Shown here piece after piece: positions 18,041 through 26,717 of a DNA stretch of 64,000 bases. Below the pieces are notes generated by a model. It was not told the origin of the DNA. It was given only the letters and a program-made list of their open reading frames with translations, and did no database searches. Source of the DNA: AP-15 sp963774345 (GTDB lineage: Bacteria > Pseudomonadota > Alphaproteobacteria > ATCC43930 > CGMCC-115725). The stretch is from the NCBI GenBank assembly GCA_963774345.1, contig CAVZFB010000016.1, positions 157,165 to 221,164 on the forward strand. Direction: 5' to 3'. The position numbers and the translations under genes were made by a program. How positions within the stretch are numbered: position 1 is the stretch's first letter; each line of letters begins with the position of its first letter.

Positions 18041-18085
18041 ATGGGTGAACATGGGATACCATGGTACTTCATGGTCGTCAATGGC
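18041..18085. promoter_or_regulatory. MraZ-type operator: five direct ATGG repeats every 10 bp
   Basis: On the plus strand the tetramer ATGG begins at 18041, 18051, 18061, 18071 and 18081, with an exact 10-bp period (ATGGG, ATGGG, ATGGT, ATGGT, ATGGC). E. coli MraZ binds TGGGN repeats separated by 5 bp, also a 10-bp period. The array lies 93 bp upstream of the mraZ start and overlays the promoter given below. Orientation is opposite to the gene. Confidence 0.7.
18053..18081 (-). promoter_or_regulatory. Candidate sigma-70 promoter of the mraZ-dcw operon
   Basis: Read on the minus strand, TTGACG (18081-18076) is a good -35 box, followed after 17 bp by TATCCC (18058-18053) as a weak -10. Both boxes lie within the MraZ-type repeats, so bound repressor would block polymerase. 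This fits the known autoregulation of MraZ. Confidence 0.55.
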
Positions 18086-18478
18086 CTTCTGAAATAAAAC
18101 TCTGGATTTTGTAGAGACTGTGGGCGATATCGCCGGGGCACATCATGTAGTCGCCGTAAGCGTCCTGGACACAAGCGGCGGAATGACTGTCTCAAGGACA
18201 AGCCAGGCCGCCGCGACCGATATGTCAGAAAATTCGGATGGGCCACGTCCGGACATGACGTGAGTGAGGCGGTTGACTCGGGAGCGGGGCATCGCATCGC
18301 CGGCGGGCGCCCTGACATTCCAGTGGTGAGACACGCGGTTATGCTTGGGCCGGCGTTGGGGATGCTGCTGACGGGCGGCCTACGTCCGAGTGGCGCGGCC
18401 GGTCCGACCTGTCGGCGACGCGGCAATGGGATCGCCGGCTGGACTTTTGCTCCGTGGATAGGGACCGGCATCGCCAGA
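18086..18478. other. Intergenic stretch upstream of the dcw promoter
   Basis: About 390 bp between the operator and the next gene. Short frames exist on both strands but none has a convincing start, ribosome site or recognisable protein. No RNA gene or repeat was recognised. Confidence 0.5.
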
Positions 18479-18742
18479 TTACTCGGTCATGGCGACCAGT
18501 TTGCTCGGCAGACGCGGGGCCATCTCCAGCTTCCGTTCGGCAACGAGTAATTTACAATGGTCGTAGAGGGCGACCCGCGCCGCCTCGGTGCGGTTGTTGC
18601 CAAAGAGACCGGTCTCGACCAGGCGGTCGAGGTACCACACGGTCTGGACATTGAGCGACAAGGTGATCAGCTCTGATTTCAACGGGTTTACATCTCTCGC
18701 CATCGCGACCGCCATCCGGAAATTATGGCAAAAGAATGCCAT
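18479..18742 (-). CDS. Small ribbon-helix-helix-like protein
   Basis: An 87-residue protein whose centre (LITLSLNVQTVWYLDRLVE, then FGNNRTEAARVALYDHC) reads like a ribbon-helix-helix DNA-binding fold: a beta strand, then a helix, the turn GNNRTEA and a second helix. Its target is unknown. The start may be any of three ATGs (residues 1, 10 or 14); none has a clear ribosome site. It lies between rnpB and mraZ on the same strand. Such proteins often repress their own gene or act as antitoxins, but no toxin partner is seen nearby. Confidence 0.6.
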   Translation of the reverse strand: MAFFCHNFRMAVAMARDVNPLKSELITLSLNVQTVWYLDRLVETGLFGNNRTEAARVALYDHCKLLVAERKLEMAPRLPSKLVAMTE

Positions 18743-19137
18743 AAATACGGTGATAATGACCAGAGAAATTATTTGCGGCGCAGAGTCGGGGCTGTTGCAC
18801 GGCAGTCGCGCACCGATTTCGGCATGGCGCTCAACAGAAACGGGCGACCTCCGGAGGTCGCCCGCCCCGTCCCCCCAAGTGTGGCGCGCGGGCTCGGCAA
18901 CATCGCCCGCAGGCTCCCCGCCGCAACCTCAGGCGTCAGCGGCGCGACCACACCCGTTCGAGCTTAGGCGGATGAAGGCGAGCGGCAACGGTGCAATCGG
19001 CGATCCACAGGGTTTTCCCCAAAAAAGCGTAGTTATCCCCGTTTGCTCCGGCAAATCGTCCACGCCACAGACCGCCGCTAGCGGCCATGGCGGGCCGCCC
19101 GCTGCACCGGGCGGCGGCCGGGCGATGCCAGACGGCG
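18743..19137. other. Spacer between the small RHH-like gene and RNase P RNA
   Basis: About 395 bp. It contains the perfect palindrome listed separately and an AT-rich patch around 19,010-19,040. A 60-codon minus-strand frame (18,769-18,951) overlaps the palindrome and resembles nothing known. Confidence 0.5.
18841..18864 (-). terminator. Perfect 12+12 bp palindrome, possible terminator
   Basis: CGGGCGACCTCC is followed directly by its reverse complement. On the minus strand the hairpin is followed by TTTCTGTT, a weak T-rich tail. It could end transcription coming from rnpB about 275 bp upstream. The absence of a loop makes a protein-binding or cruciform site an alternative. Confidence 0.45.
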
Positions 19138-19551
19138 CATAAGCCGGGTTCTGTACCGCCCCAGATCGCCCGGCGGGCCTTGGGCGGTGACGGCCATTCC
19201 TCTAGGACGCCCGTTACCGGACGCCTCGTGCGACCGACCCGAGCGGCGGCGCAAAGGTCCGCCCGGCACCTCGGGATCGCTCCCTGATGCCTGCCGCTCC
19301 TACTTGGTCTTGCTCCCGGTGGGGTTTTCCCTGCCGCCGCCGTTGCCGGCGGCGCGGTGCGCTCTTACCGCACCGTTTCACCCTTGCCGCCCGCCCGAGG
19401 CGTGCCGCGGGCGGGCTCGGCGGTATACTTTCTGTGGCACTTTCCCTGGGGTCGCCCCCGCCGGGCGTTACCCGGCACCGTACCTCCGTGGAGCCCGGAC
19501 TTTCCTCTCCCCGCACGGCGGCGGAGAGCGGCCGTCCGGCCGTCTGGCAAC
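19138..19551 (-). ncRNA. rnpB: RNase P RNA
   Basis: Catalytic RNA that trims tRNA 5' leaders. On the minus strand the molecule begins around GGGTTGCCAGACGG. It contains the universal 5' segment GGAAAGTCCGGGCTCC and the CAGGGAAAGTGCCACAGAAA core. It ends in ACAGAACCCGGCTTAT, which pairs with the 5' part as helix P4/P2 elements do in bacterial type A RNase P. The length of about 414 nt fits alphaproteobacteria. It overlaps no real protein gene. Confidence 0.93.
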
Positions 19552-19554
19552 CCA

Positions 19555-19583
19555 GATTTGGCCAGTGAGGCCGCCTTTGTCAA
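19555..19583 (-). promoter_or_regulatory. Candidate promoter of rnpB
   Basis: A perfect -35 box TTGACA (minus strand, 19583-19578), a 17-bp spacer and a poor -10 CAAATC (19560-19555). This predicts a start 4-7 bases downstream, matching the expected 5' end of RNase P RNA. Confidence 0.45.
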
Positions 19584-19608
19584 AGGCCGCGAACTCCAAA
19601 ACTCGCGG

Positions 19609-20565
19609 TCACGGACTCGTGGTGATGCCGACCGCCGCCGCGAACTCCTTTTTCACGTTTCCGCCAAACAGCGGGTTGACGAGACGAGTGGTGTTGCCGG
19701 CGATCGCATCGACCGCCGTCGGGCATGCCATGTAGGGCGAAATAAAGGTGTTGTGAGCGGCGTTGCGCGAATTGATCACCAGGCAGGTCGGCGCGACTTC
19801 GAGGTCCATCGCGTCGATGGTGTTGGCAAAACTGTAGCCGTTCTCGATCAGCAGCCCCGCCCCGCCTTTGGCCGCGGCCGAGCCGGCGCCGCTGATGCGG
19901 GAAATCTGCGTCTGCTCCAGTGCGATGCCTGCGGCCCCTCCGGCGGCGTCCGCGACAGCAAAGATTTCGGAGCTCAGCACATAGTTGAGCTGGAGCCCGC
20001 CCGCCCGCGCGCCGGCGCCCGCGTTGTTGACGATCAGATGATCGATCTTTAGCGAGTTCTGTGCGTCCGAAAAATCGGGCCGGCCGATGACGACGGCGTA
20101 GTTGTCGCTGCGGCCATTGACGAACAGAGTGCCTTGCTCGTTGAAATAGAAGCATCCTTTTGGCGAAATCGGCGTGCCGCCGGAGCACAGGATCTCGAGC
20201 ACCGGTTGCGCGGCGATCGTCTTTCCGTCGAGGATGGCGCCCATCGAAATCACTCGAAAGCCGGTGTCCGATCGGGTCCGGTAATCGATGACCAGGGGGC
20301 GCGTGAGTTTGTACGTGCCATGCGGAAGGAACAAAGGCTGGTCGGTAGCGAGCGCTGCGGACAACGCCCGGTTGATGGCGGCGGTGTCGTCGGTGCTGCC
20401 GTTTCCGCTGGCCCCATAGCAGCGCACATCGATCCAGGAGGTAGCGGTGCAGGCGGAGGCACTTGCCGTCGTCGACTGGTTCACCCCAGCGCTCGCGCTG
20501 TGCGCCGTGACCGTCAACCAGCACATAACAAGAACGACATGGGCGAAATTTGGGCAGCGGGCCAT
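19609..20565 (-). CDS. Secreted right-handed beta-helix protein (pectate lyase superfamily-like)
   Basis: A 318-residue protein with a clear signal peptide (hydrophobic stretch in residues 8-22, ending SASAG). It is followed by WIDVRCYGASGNGSTDDTA, the signature opening of the pectate-lyase-3 / phage tail-spike beta-helix family. The rest is rich in short beta-strand repeats with N, G and I/V ladders. The substrate cannot be told; members act on polysaccharides or simply bind them. AAGGAA precedes the ATG. No neighbouring polysaccharide genes are visible, so the gene stands alone. Confidence 0.75.
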   Translation of the reverse strand: MARCPNFAHVVLVMCWLTVTAHSASAGVNQSTTASASACTATSWIDVRCYGASGNGSTDDTAAINRALSAALATDQPLFLPHGTYKLTRPLVIDYRTRSDTGFRVISMGAILDGKTIAAQPVLEILCSGGTPISPKGCFYFNEQGTLFVNGRSDNYAVVIGRPDFSDAQNSLKIDHLIVNNAGAGARAGGLQLNYVLSSEIFAVADAAGGAAGIALEQTQISRISGAGSAAAKGGAGLLIENGYSFANTIDAMDLEVAPTCLVINSRNAAHNTFISPYMACPTAVDAIAGNTTRLVNPLFGGNVKKEFAAAVGITTSP

Positions 20566-20772
20566 GCTGTTTCCTTTCCGGCCAAAGGCACCCCGCGGGG
20601 CACGCTAAAAGGGCATTAAGCGGTCGTTTACCCTAATGGAGGGCACTTATATCTCGACGCAGCCATCGTGTCTCTAAAATTTCTCTCTTAAAGAGATATT
20701 TTTTGTGACGTTATCGAATCACATGTAATCCGCCCTCTCTCGGTGCGGCGGCACAGGTAGGCACACTCATGT

Positions 20773-21705
20773 TCAGCGCAGGTTTGGCCTGCGGAAAAAC
20801 CCGTGCAGCAGGATGCCGCAAAGGATCAGGCCGGCGCCGGTCGCCCGCGCCGCGGTCACGCTTTCGCCCAAGGCCACCACGCCGACCAGGATCACGGTCA
20901 CCAGCTCGAAATTGGCAATCACCGCATAGCTGGCGGGCCCGAGCCGCGGCACGCTGTAGCAGAACAGCGCCACGGTCAGCGCGCCTGGCCCCAATGCGAC
21001 CATCGCCAGCAGCAGCCAGGTGTTGGGCGAAGTCGGAGTGTCGAGGCCGAGAATGAGGCTGGCAAGGCCAAAGGTCGTGATCAGCCCGAGATAAAGAAAG
21101 ACCGCGCCGATCAGCGGCGGGTGAGGGCGCATCAGCACCGAATTCGCGGCGAGGTAGAGCGCGTAGATCACCGGCGACGGCAATATCCACATCAGTCCGC
21201 GCGGGTCGAGACCGCTGCCGTGCAACCCCGGAACGGTAATCAGTCCGGCGCCGATCAGGATGATCGCAACGCACAGCGCTGCCGGCGGCCGGATCGGCCG
21301 CTTGAAGATCAGCCGGTCGAGCGCCAGGGTCAGCGCCGGATAGGTGTAGAACAACAGGATCGCGATGCTGGTATCGAGGGTGTGCAGGCTTTCCCAGAAA
21401 CACAAGGTCTGCCCGGCCCCGAGCGTCGCCCCGACCAGAGCAATCCGCCAAGCGCCGCCACGCAGCGCAGCGCGGAAATTGTGGCCCGCCATCGCCGAGG
21501 CCGCGGCCAGCGGGACCAGCGCCAAACCATAGCGCCAGACCAGCATCGAGGGTGCGCTGATCCCGGCCTTGAAGAGTTGCAAGGTGACGATCGGCATGAA
21601 GCCCACCATCACGCTGCCGCCGACCGCGGCGAGCGCCGGCCGCCACCTCTGCGCTCGCTCTGCGGTTACCTCGGAAAGTTCGGTGGTCTGCCCGGTCGCA
21701 CGCAT
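20773..21705 (-). CDS. EamA/DMT-family membrane transporter
   Basis: About 310 residues with ten hydrophobic helices in two EamA repeats, each five helices long. The second repeat starts near LMWILPSPVIYALYLAANS. Such proteins export amino acids or other small metabolites across the inner membrane; the substrate is unknown. The chosen ATG (21705) removes a 26-residue hydrophilic extension that would overlap the upstream hydrolase gene. It is 49 bp from that gene and probably shares its transcript, which suggests a substrate related to the hydrolase. Confidence 0.8.
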   Translation of the reverse strand: MRATGQTTELSEVTAERAQRWRPALAAVGGSVMVGFMPIVTLQLFKAGISAPSMLVWRYGLALVPLAAASAMAGHNFRAALRGGAWRIALVGATLGAGQTLCFWESLHTLDTSIAILLFYTYPALTLALDRLIFKRPIRPPAALCVAIILIGAGLITVPGLHGSGLDPRGLMWILPSPVIYALYLAANSVLMRPHPPLIGAVFLYLGLITTFGLASLILGLDTPTSPNTWLLLAMVALGPGALTVALFCYSVPRLGPASYAVIANFELVTVILVGVVALGESVTAARATGAGLILCGILLHGFFRRPNLR

Positions 21706-21754
21706 TCTATGGGCCACGCGGACAGCTTCCGCGCCCACTGCGATGAAGCGTAGT

Positions 21755-22906
21755 TCATTCGGTCGGTCGCTCGTACCACACACGCCCGTCCTTGATTGTC
21801 GTTTGGGCGATCAGGCGGCGCTTGGCGGTGACGGTGTTGCCGTCGCTGTCGCGCAATTGGAAATTGCCGTCGCGCAGCTCGAATAGGGCGATGTCGGCGT
21901 TGGCGCCGGGCATCAGGGTGCCGACCGTCCCCTCATAGCCGAGGATCTTGGCCGGTGCTGCGGTCGAGCGCCTGACCAAATCGTCAAGCGACATGCCGAA
22001 GTGCAGCAATTTCGACATCGTCGTCGGCAGATCCCATACCGGCCCCTGCGTCGCACTGGTAAAGGTTAGATCGGTCGAGATCGTGTCGGGCAAAAAGCCC
22101 TGGTCGAGCGCCTTTTCGATCATCGGAAAGCTGAAATGATTTCGGCCATGCGCGCAGTCGAAGATGATGCCGTGACGCTGCGCTTCGACGACCTCCTTCA
22201 GCACCAGTTGCTTCTCCTGGCCCATGATGCCGTGAGCGCGGCCGTGATAGCAGTGGGTGACGATGTCGCCCGGCTTCATATGGGCGAGCAGTTCGGGCAG
22301 CGGGATCGGCGAGTCGGTGATGTGCATCATCATCGGCACGCCGCCGGCCATATCCGCGGTCTTGCGCGCCAGTTTGACCGGCTCGGGGGTGTATTCCCAA
22401 ACCAGGCCCGGCCCGTAGCGCAGCTTGACGCCGATCGCGAGGTCCGGGTTTTCGCTGATCGTGCGGGCGCAGCCTTCGGGATCGGCATAGGGGAAATGCG
22501 ACAGCTCGCCGCCGCGCGAGGTGCCGACGATGCCGATCGCCGACAAATTGACAAAGGCGCGGGTGCGGGTGCGCACTTCTCGGTCGATGACCTGGCGCAG
22601 CCCGGCAAAGGTGGCCGAGCCGGCGCTGCCGGCATCGCACAGCGTGGTGACCCCGCTCGCCCGACAGAAGCGATCGGTGTCCCCGGCCATATCATGGGCA
22701 TTGACGAAGATATGGGCGTGTATGTCGACCAAGCCCGGCGTCACCAGCCGGCCCTTGGCGCTGATCGTGCGGCGCGCCTCCGATGCCGGCAGCGATGGCG
22801 CCACCGCAACGATCTTGCCGCCGGCAATGCCGATATCCATCAGGCCGTGCAACCCGGCGGCGGGGTCGAGAACTTCGCCACCGCTGATCAGAAGATCGTA
22901 TTTCAT
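21755..22906 (-). CDS. Amidohydrolase/deacetylase-family metallohydrolase
   Basis: TIM-barrel metal-dependent hydrolase of the dihydroorotase-like group (COG3964 type). The 383 residues show the N-terminal beta sandwich (LLISGGEVLDP), the first metal pair in PGLVDIHAHIF, later histidines in MMHITDSP and THCYHG, HGRNHFSFP, and the last aspartate region TISTDLTF. The C-terminus closes the sandwich with LMPGANADIALFEL. The start at 22906 (MKYDLLISGG) is preferred to an ATG 20 codons upstream. The true substrate is not evident; relatives act on N-acyl or cyclic amide compounds. Confidence 0.8.
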   Translation of the reverse strand: MKYDLLISGGEVLDPAAGLHGLMDIGIAGGKIVAVAPSLPASEARRTISAKGRLVTPGLVDIHAHIFVNAHDMAGDTDRFCRASGVTTLCDAGSAGSATFAGLRQVIDREVRTRTRAFVNLSAIGIVGTSRGGELSHFPYADPEGCARTISENPDLAIGVKLRYGPGLVWEYTPEPVKLARKTADMAGGVPMMMHITDSPIPLPELLAHMKPGDIVTHCYHGRAHGIMGQEKQLVLKEVVEAQRHGIIFDCAHGRNHFSFPMIEKALDQGFLPDTISTDLTFTSATQGPVWDLPTTMSKLLHFGMSLDDLVRRSTAAPAKILGYEGTVGTLMPGANADIALFELRDGNFQLRDSDGNTVTAKRRLIAQTTIKDGRVWYERPTE

Positions 22907-23095
22907 CGCCGCCCCCTTCCCTGACAGATCCGCGCTCATGGTCCGCCATCGGGATGCAGGTGGCAACCCCGACCCATGTAAGGGAGTCGCCGCGATCGAA
23001 GATCTTCGTCATGCCGCCTGGCGTGACGCCGCGTGAGTTGAGCGGGCGCGGTACGGCCCTATAATCCCGCAAATCCAGCGACGGAGGAAAACGCT

Positions 23096-24070
23096 ATGGC
23101 GGTCATTCTCGGAACCGACGGCTATAAATACGAAGTGGTCGATGGTTGGGCGAAATTGCCGCCCGGCTATGAGTTCAACGCCGATGTCGCTGCGGTCGGC
23201 GTCGACAAGAACGACAACGTCTATGCCTTCAACCGCGGCAAGCACCCGATGTGCGTGTTCGACCGCAACGGCAACTTCCTGCGTTCGTGGGGTGAAGGCG
23301 TGTTCCTGCGCCCGCATGGCGTTCACATGGCGCCCGACGACACGATCTGGCTGACCGATGACGGCGATCACACGGTCCGCCAATGCACGCTCGACGGCAA
23401 GGTATTGCTGACGATCGGCATCCCCGGGAAGCCCGCGCCGTATATGAGCGGCGAGCCATTCCACCGCTGCACCCATACCGCGCTGTCGCCGCAGGCCGAC
23501 TATCTCTACATCTCCGACGGCTACGGCAATTCGCGGGTGCACAAATACACGCCCGATGGCAAGCGGGTCATGTCATGGGGCGAGCCCGGCACCGACCCTG
23601 GGCAGTTCAACATCGCCCACAACATCTGCTGCGACCCGGACGGTTGGGTTTATGTCGCCGACCGCGAGAATCATCGCGTCCAGGTGTTCGACGGCAACGG
23701 CAAATACGAGGCGCAGTGGAACAACATGCACCGGCCCTCGGGTCTCTATATGGAAACCGGCACCACGACACCGCGCTTCTTTGTCGGCGAGATCGGGCCG
23801 GACATGGCGGTCAATATCGACCTGCCGAATTGCGGGCCGCGGGTCAGCATCTACACCGCCAAGGGCGAATTGCTGGCGCGGCTAGGCGCTGCGCATGCCG
23901 GCCTCGAATCCGGGCAATTCATCTCGCCGCACGGGATTTCCGTCGATTCGCGCGGTGACATCTATGTCGGCGAGGTTTCGTTCACCAATTGGGGCCGCCG
24001 CGTCCGCGCCAAGGGCGAACCCATCCCGCCAGGCCTTCGCAGCCTGCAAAAACTCGCCAAGGTCGATTAG
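23096..24070 (+). CDS. NHL-repeat beta-propeller protein
   Basis: A 324-residue protein built of NHL repeats, for example VAAVGVDKNDNVYAFNRG, RPHGVHMAPDDTIWLTD, NIAHNICCDPDGWVYVADR and SPHGISVDSRGDIYVGE, each with the (h)xxPxGhhhDxxGxhYVAD pattern of a propeller blade. Bacterial proteins of this type are often labelled peptidyl-alpha-hydroxyglycine amidating lyase-like, but the activity is unproven. There is no signal peptide. It is preceded by GGAGGAAAACGCT and is transcribed divergently from the metallohydrolase gene. Confidence 0.8.
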   Translation: MAVILGTDGYKYEVVDGWAKLPPGYEFNADVAAVGVDKNDNVYAFNRGKHPMCVFDRNGNFLRSWGEGVFLRPHGVHMAPDDTIWLTDDGDHTVRQCTLDGKVLLTIGIPGKPAPYMSGEPFHRCTHTALSPQADYLYISDGYGNSRVHKYTPDGKRVMSWGEPGTDPGQFNIAHNICCDPDGWVYVADRENHRVQVFDGNGKYEAQWNNMHRPSGLYMETGTTTPRFFVGEIGPDMAVNIDLPNCGPRVSIYTAKGELLARLGAAHAGLESGQFISPHGISVDSRGDIYVGEVSFTNWGRRVRAKGEPIPPGLRSLQKLAKVD

Positions 24071-24091
24071 GTCAGTCCCGCCACCGAATAT

Positions 24092-24173
24092 CCGTCATCC
24101 TGAGGAGCCCGCGCAGCGGGCGTCTCGCCTCCGTCATCCTGAGGAGCCCGCGTAGCGGGCGTCTCGAAGGACG
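24092..24173 (+). repeat. Two tandem copies of a dispersed REP-like palindromic element
   Basis: CCGTCATCCTGAGGAG, then a small hairpin (GCCCGCGYAGCGGGC) and CGTCTCG, occurs at 24,092-24,127. It occurs again, extended by AAGGACG, at 24,131-24,173. A third copy in the opposite orientation lies at 24,492-24,536. Elements of this type are widespread between genes in alphaproteobacterial genomes. Confidence 0.75.
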
Positions 24174-24204
24174 CACAGCGGCGCCACCATTTAGTCGAGG
24201 GACC

Positions 24205-24606
24205 ATGGGCGCCTACCTCTATATCCTCCGCTGCGCCGACGGCTCGTACTATGTCGGGACGACCATCCAGTGTTTGGAGAGACGGGTCGCCGAACATCAG
24301 TCGGGCGCTTGCGGTGGGTATACGGCTGACCGACGGCCGGTTGCCCTTGTGTTTCATCAGCACTTTGACCGCCTAGAAGATGCTGCCGCAGCCGAGCGAC
24401 AAGTCAAAGGGTGGCGGCGGGAAAAGAAAGAAGCGTTTGCCGCGATTTTACGGCGCTGCCGTTTCTGGCTCGCCGCGGTGCAACGGCAGTTCGTCCTTCG
24501 AGACGCGGCCCTGGGGGCCGCTCCTCAGGATGACGACGGCGTTACGAGGTTCGACCGCCTCGGCGGTCTTGCCGACGTGGTCGGTGAGGCGGCACGTTCG
24601 AGCTAG
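24205..24606 (+). CDS. GIY-YIG nuclease domain protein
   Basis: 133 residues. The first 80 form a GIY-YIG domain of the UvrC/homing endonuclease superfamily: YLYILRCADGSYYVG (the two motif halves LYI and YYVG), an arginine in RRVAEHQ, and a downstream acid (AAAERQVKGW). These single-domain proteins are common and mostly uncharacterised. The last 40 residues (from VLRDAALGAAPQDDD) are encoded by an inverted copy of the REP-like repeat and are probably not functional protein. The ATG at 24205 was chosen since the upstream frame is the repeat itself. Confidence 0.8.
   Translation: MGAYLYILRCADGSYYVGTTIQCLERRVAEHQSGACGGYTADRRPVALVFHQHFDRLEDAAAAERQVKGWRREKKEAFAAILRRCRFWLAAVQRQFVLRDAALGAAPQDDDGVTRFDRLGGLADVVGEAARSS
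24492..24536 (-). repeat. Inverted copy of the REP-like element
   Basis: Reads CGTCCTTCGAGACGCGGCC on the plus strand and ends CTCCTCAGGATGACG, the reverse complement of the copies at 24,092-24,173 with a different hairpin loop. It forms the 3' end of the GIY-YIG frame. Confidence 0.7.
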
Positions 24607-24747
24607 GGCGATCGCGGCCTGACGATGGCCCTAAAAATTGCCGCTATCGCGATGCATGATAAATCGGTCAGAGGCCAGCAGATAGCGCGAGACTGGAAAT
24701 TTGCTGCTGATTTGCTGCAGAGGCAGCAAAATTAGGGGAGCTTGAGG

Positions 24748-25800
24748 ATGCCCGATAATTCGCGCTGGAAACGCCGCCCACCCGGTTCGACTTGGGGCGA
24801 TTGGGGCCCCGACGATCAACTTGGCCGGCTCAATCTGTTGACTGCGGACAAGGTGCTCAAGGGTATCGCCGAGGTGAAAGTAGGCAAGACCTTTTGCCTG
24901 AGCCTGCCGCTCGACTATCCGGGCGGCACCGTGGTCAACCCCCGCCGCCATCCCCCGCGCCTGATCGCGAACCAGCGCAACGGCATGCCCTACATGACCT
25001 ATCCGCTCAGCCGCGAGGACCCGCGTCTGGTCGATGTGATCTGCGACGACATCGTCGAGATGACCCTGCAATATTCGACGCAGTGGGACAGCCTCGCCCA
25101 TGTCGGGCAATTGTTCGACGCCGATGGCGACGGCGAGCCCGAGATCGTCTTCTATAACGGCTACCGCGCCGGCGAGCACATCGTCGGGCCGATGGATTAC
25201 CGCCAGGGCAGGGCGGTCGAAACCGGCGAGCACGTTGGCGCCACGGCGCTCGGGGTCGACAACATGGCCGCGCATCCGATCCAGGGCCGCGGCGTGATGA
25301 TCGATCTCGAAGCCCATTTCGGCCGCGGCGGCAAATTCGTCAGCTTCGACGAGTTGATGCGGATCATGGATGCGGACAAAGTTACGGTCGAGGAAGGCGA
25401 CCTGGTCTGCTTCCGCACCGGCTACGACCGGGTCATCCTCGGTATGAACAAGAACCCAGACACGGCAACGCTGGAACAATATCCTTGCGCCGCACTCGAC
25501 GGACGCGACGAGCGGATCTTGAACTGGATCACCCGGTCGGGCGTGGTGGCATTGATATCCGACAACCGCGCGGTCGAGGCCTCACCCTCGCGGCCTTGCG
25601 AGGAAGATCATTGCGCCTCGCTGCCGTTACACGCGCACTGCCTGTTCAAGCTCGGCGTCTATCTCGGCGAGATCTGGTGGCTGTCGGAGTTGGCCGACTG
25701 GCTGCGCACCCACGCCCGCTCGCGTTTCCTGCTGACCGCTCCGCCCTTGCGCCTCCCCGGAGCCGTCGGCTCCCCCGCCAACGCAATTGCGACGGTTTAG
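24748..25800 (+). CDS. Cyclase-family hydrolase (kynurenine formamidase-like fold)
   Basis: 350 residues of the cyclase family (PF04199), metal-dependent hydrolases of amides, lactones or isomers. The family's HxGTHxDxPxH motif appears here in the variant form QYSTQWDSLAHVG, common in the longer members, with later conserved TGYDRVIL and a C-terminal LHAHCLFKLGVYLGE. GGGGAG lies 8 bp before the ATG at 24748. The substrate is unknown. It stands in a neighbourhood of several metal-dependent and flavin enzymes, suggesting degradation of aromatic or amide compounds, but this is inference. Confidence 0.8.
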   Translation: MPDNSRWKRRPPGSTWGDWGPDDQLGRLNLLTADKVLKGIAEVKVGKTFCLSLPLDYPGGTVVNPRRHPPRLIANQRNGMPYMTYPLSREDPRLVDVICDDIVEMTLQYSTQWDSLAHVGQLFDADGDGEPEIVFYNGYRAGEHIVGPMDYRQGRAVETGEHVGATALGVDNMAAHPIQGRGVMIDLEAHFGRGGKFVSFDELMRIMDADKVTVEEGDLVCFRTGYDRVILGMNKNPDTATLEQYPCAALDGRDERILNWITRSGVVALISDNRAVEASPSRPCEEDHCASLPLHAHCLFKLGVYLGEIWWLSELADWLRTHARSRFLLTAPPLRLPGAVGSPANAIATV

Positions 25801-25855
25801 CAAGCCCGATCCCCGGCCCTAGGCGTAGGGCCGGGGCGGAGCTCAGCAGTGTTGA

Positions 25856-26684
25856 TCAGTTTGGGTGGAAGACGAGGGTGCGCAACTCGATGCTTTCGCG
25901 AGGGAGGGCGTCGGGCGGAGTGGTCGGGTCGGTGAACGAGGTATGCGGCATGAAGCGGGCACGTCCGTCTGTCTTGGTGTCGGCGATCTTGAGCAGAAGC
26001 GCCTGTTCGCGCCGCATCTCGGGCACGTAGTACCACTCGTGGGCCGGGTTATAGGTAACCGAGTAGGTCTCGCCGACCCGCTCGCGATAGACCAGATCCG
26101 ACGGCACCAGATCGGCCGGATCCACGGTGCGCGCGTCGCACACTGCGAGCGGGCGAATCCTGCAGCGGCCCGCGGATGGGGCGCCACAGATTGATCACCT
26201 GGACACGGCCTTTGAGCAATTCCTCGGCGTCGTCGGGCAGCAGATCGCGCACTCGCTGCGGGCCGGACCGCGAGGTGTGGTCGACATGGACCCGGGTCGC
26301 CGGCTGCGGCGGCACGCCCGGCGCGCGCCTTGTCGCCCCCGGCACGCGGCGGCGCTGCAGGTGGTCGAAGATGAAAACGCGGCTGGCGCCGGTTTTCTCG
26401 GCGATAAACCGCTCCGCCTCGGGGTAATAGACCCGGCGCACCTCTTCATCATCCCAGAAGTCGCGGACCGCGGTTTGCTGTTCGACCAGAGCGAAGCCCT
26501 GGCGGTCGAGTTCCACCTCCACAGCGATCGGCCGCATGTCACGGATGTGTACCCGGTGCGGCTCGGGCGTCATGTTCGAGCTGACCTCGCCGGCGTCATA
26601 GGCGTAGTAGCGCGGCCGTTCGGCCATCGGCGCCAGATAATTCAGCTCGGCCTCGACATAGGGGAGAGTCGCGAAATTGCTCAT
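25856..26684 (-). CDS. CmcJ/NvfI-like oxygenase family protein (one frameshift at about 26,152)
   Basis: Member of the CmcJ/NvfI family, some of which are Fe(II)/2-oxoglutarate oxygenases. The N-terminal part (to NLWRPIRGPLQDSP) and the C-terminal part (from LAVCDARTVDPADLV) are in different frames. Removing one base of the GGG at 26,151-26,153 joins them into one 275-residue protein of the normal length. The probable iron ligands HVDHT and YNPAHEWYY are intact. The sequence is conserved right up to both sides of the shift, so a sequencing error or a very recent mutation is likely. Start at ATG 26684 after a GGAGG-type site. Confidence 0.75.
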
Positions 26685-26717
26685 AGCGTGGTCCTCCTTG
26701 GTGTTTTGGACGGTCGC

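Noticed and set aside
18041..18085. Short regular repeats that might suggest a CRISPR array
   Set aside because: The unit is only 4-5 bp with 5-bp spacers, far below CRISPR size, and there are no cas genes. The position fits an MraZ operator.
18769..18951. A 60-codon minus-strand frame near rnpB
   Set aside because: It spans the perfect palindrome at 18,841-18,864, lacks a ribosome site and resembles no protein.
19005..19045. AT-rich patch with GATCCACAG and TTATCCCC, resembling DnaA boxes
   Set aside because: Only two poor matches, no cluster, and no neighbouring replication gene such as dnaA, dnaN or hemE/parA. Not enough for an origin.
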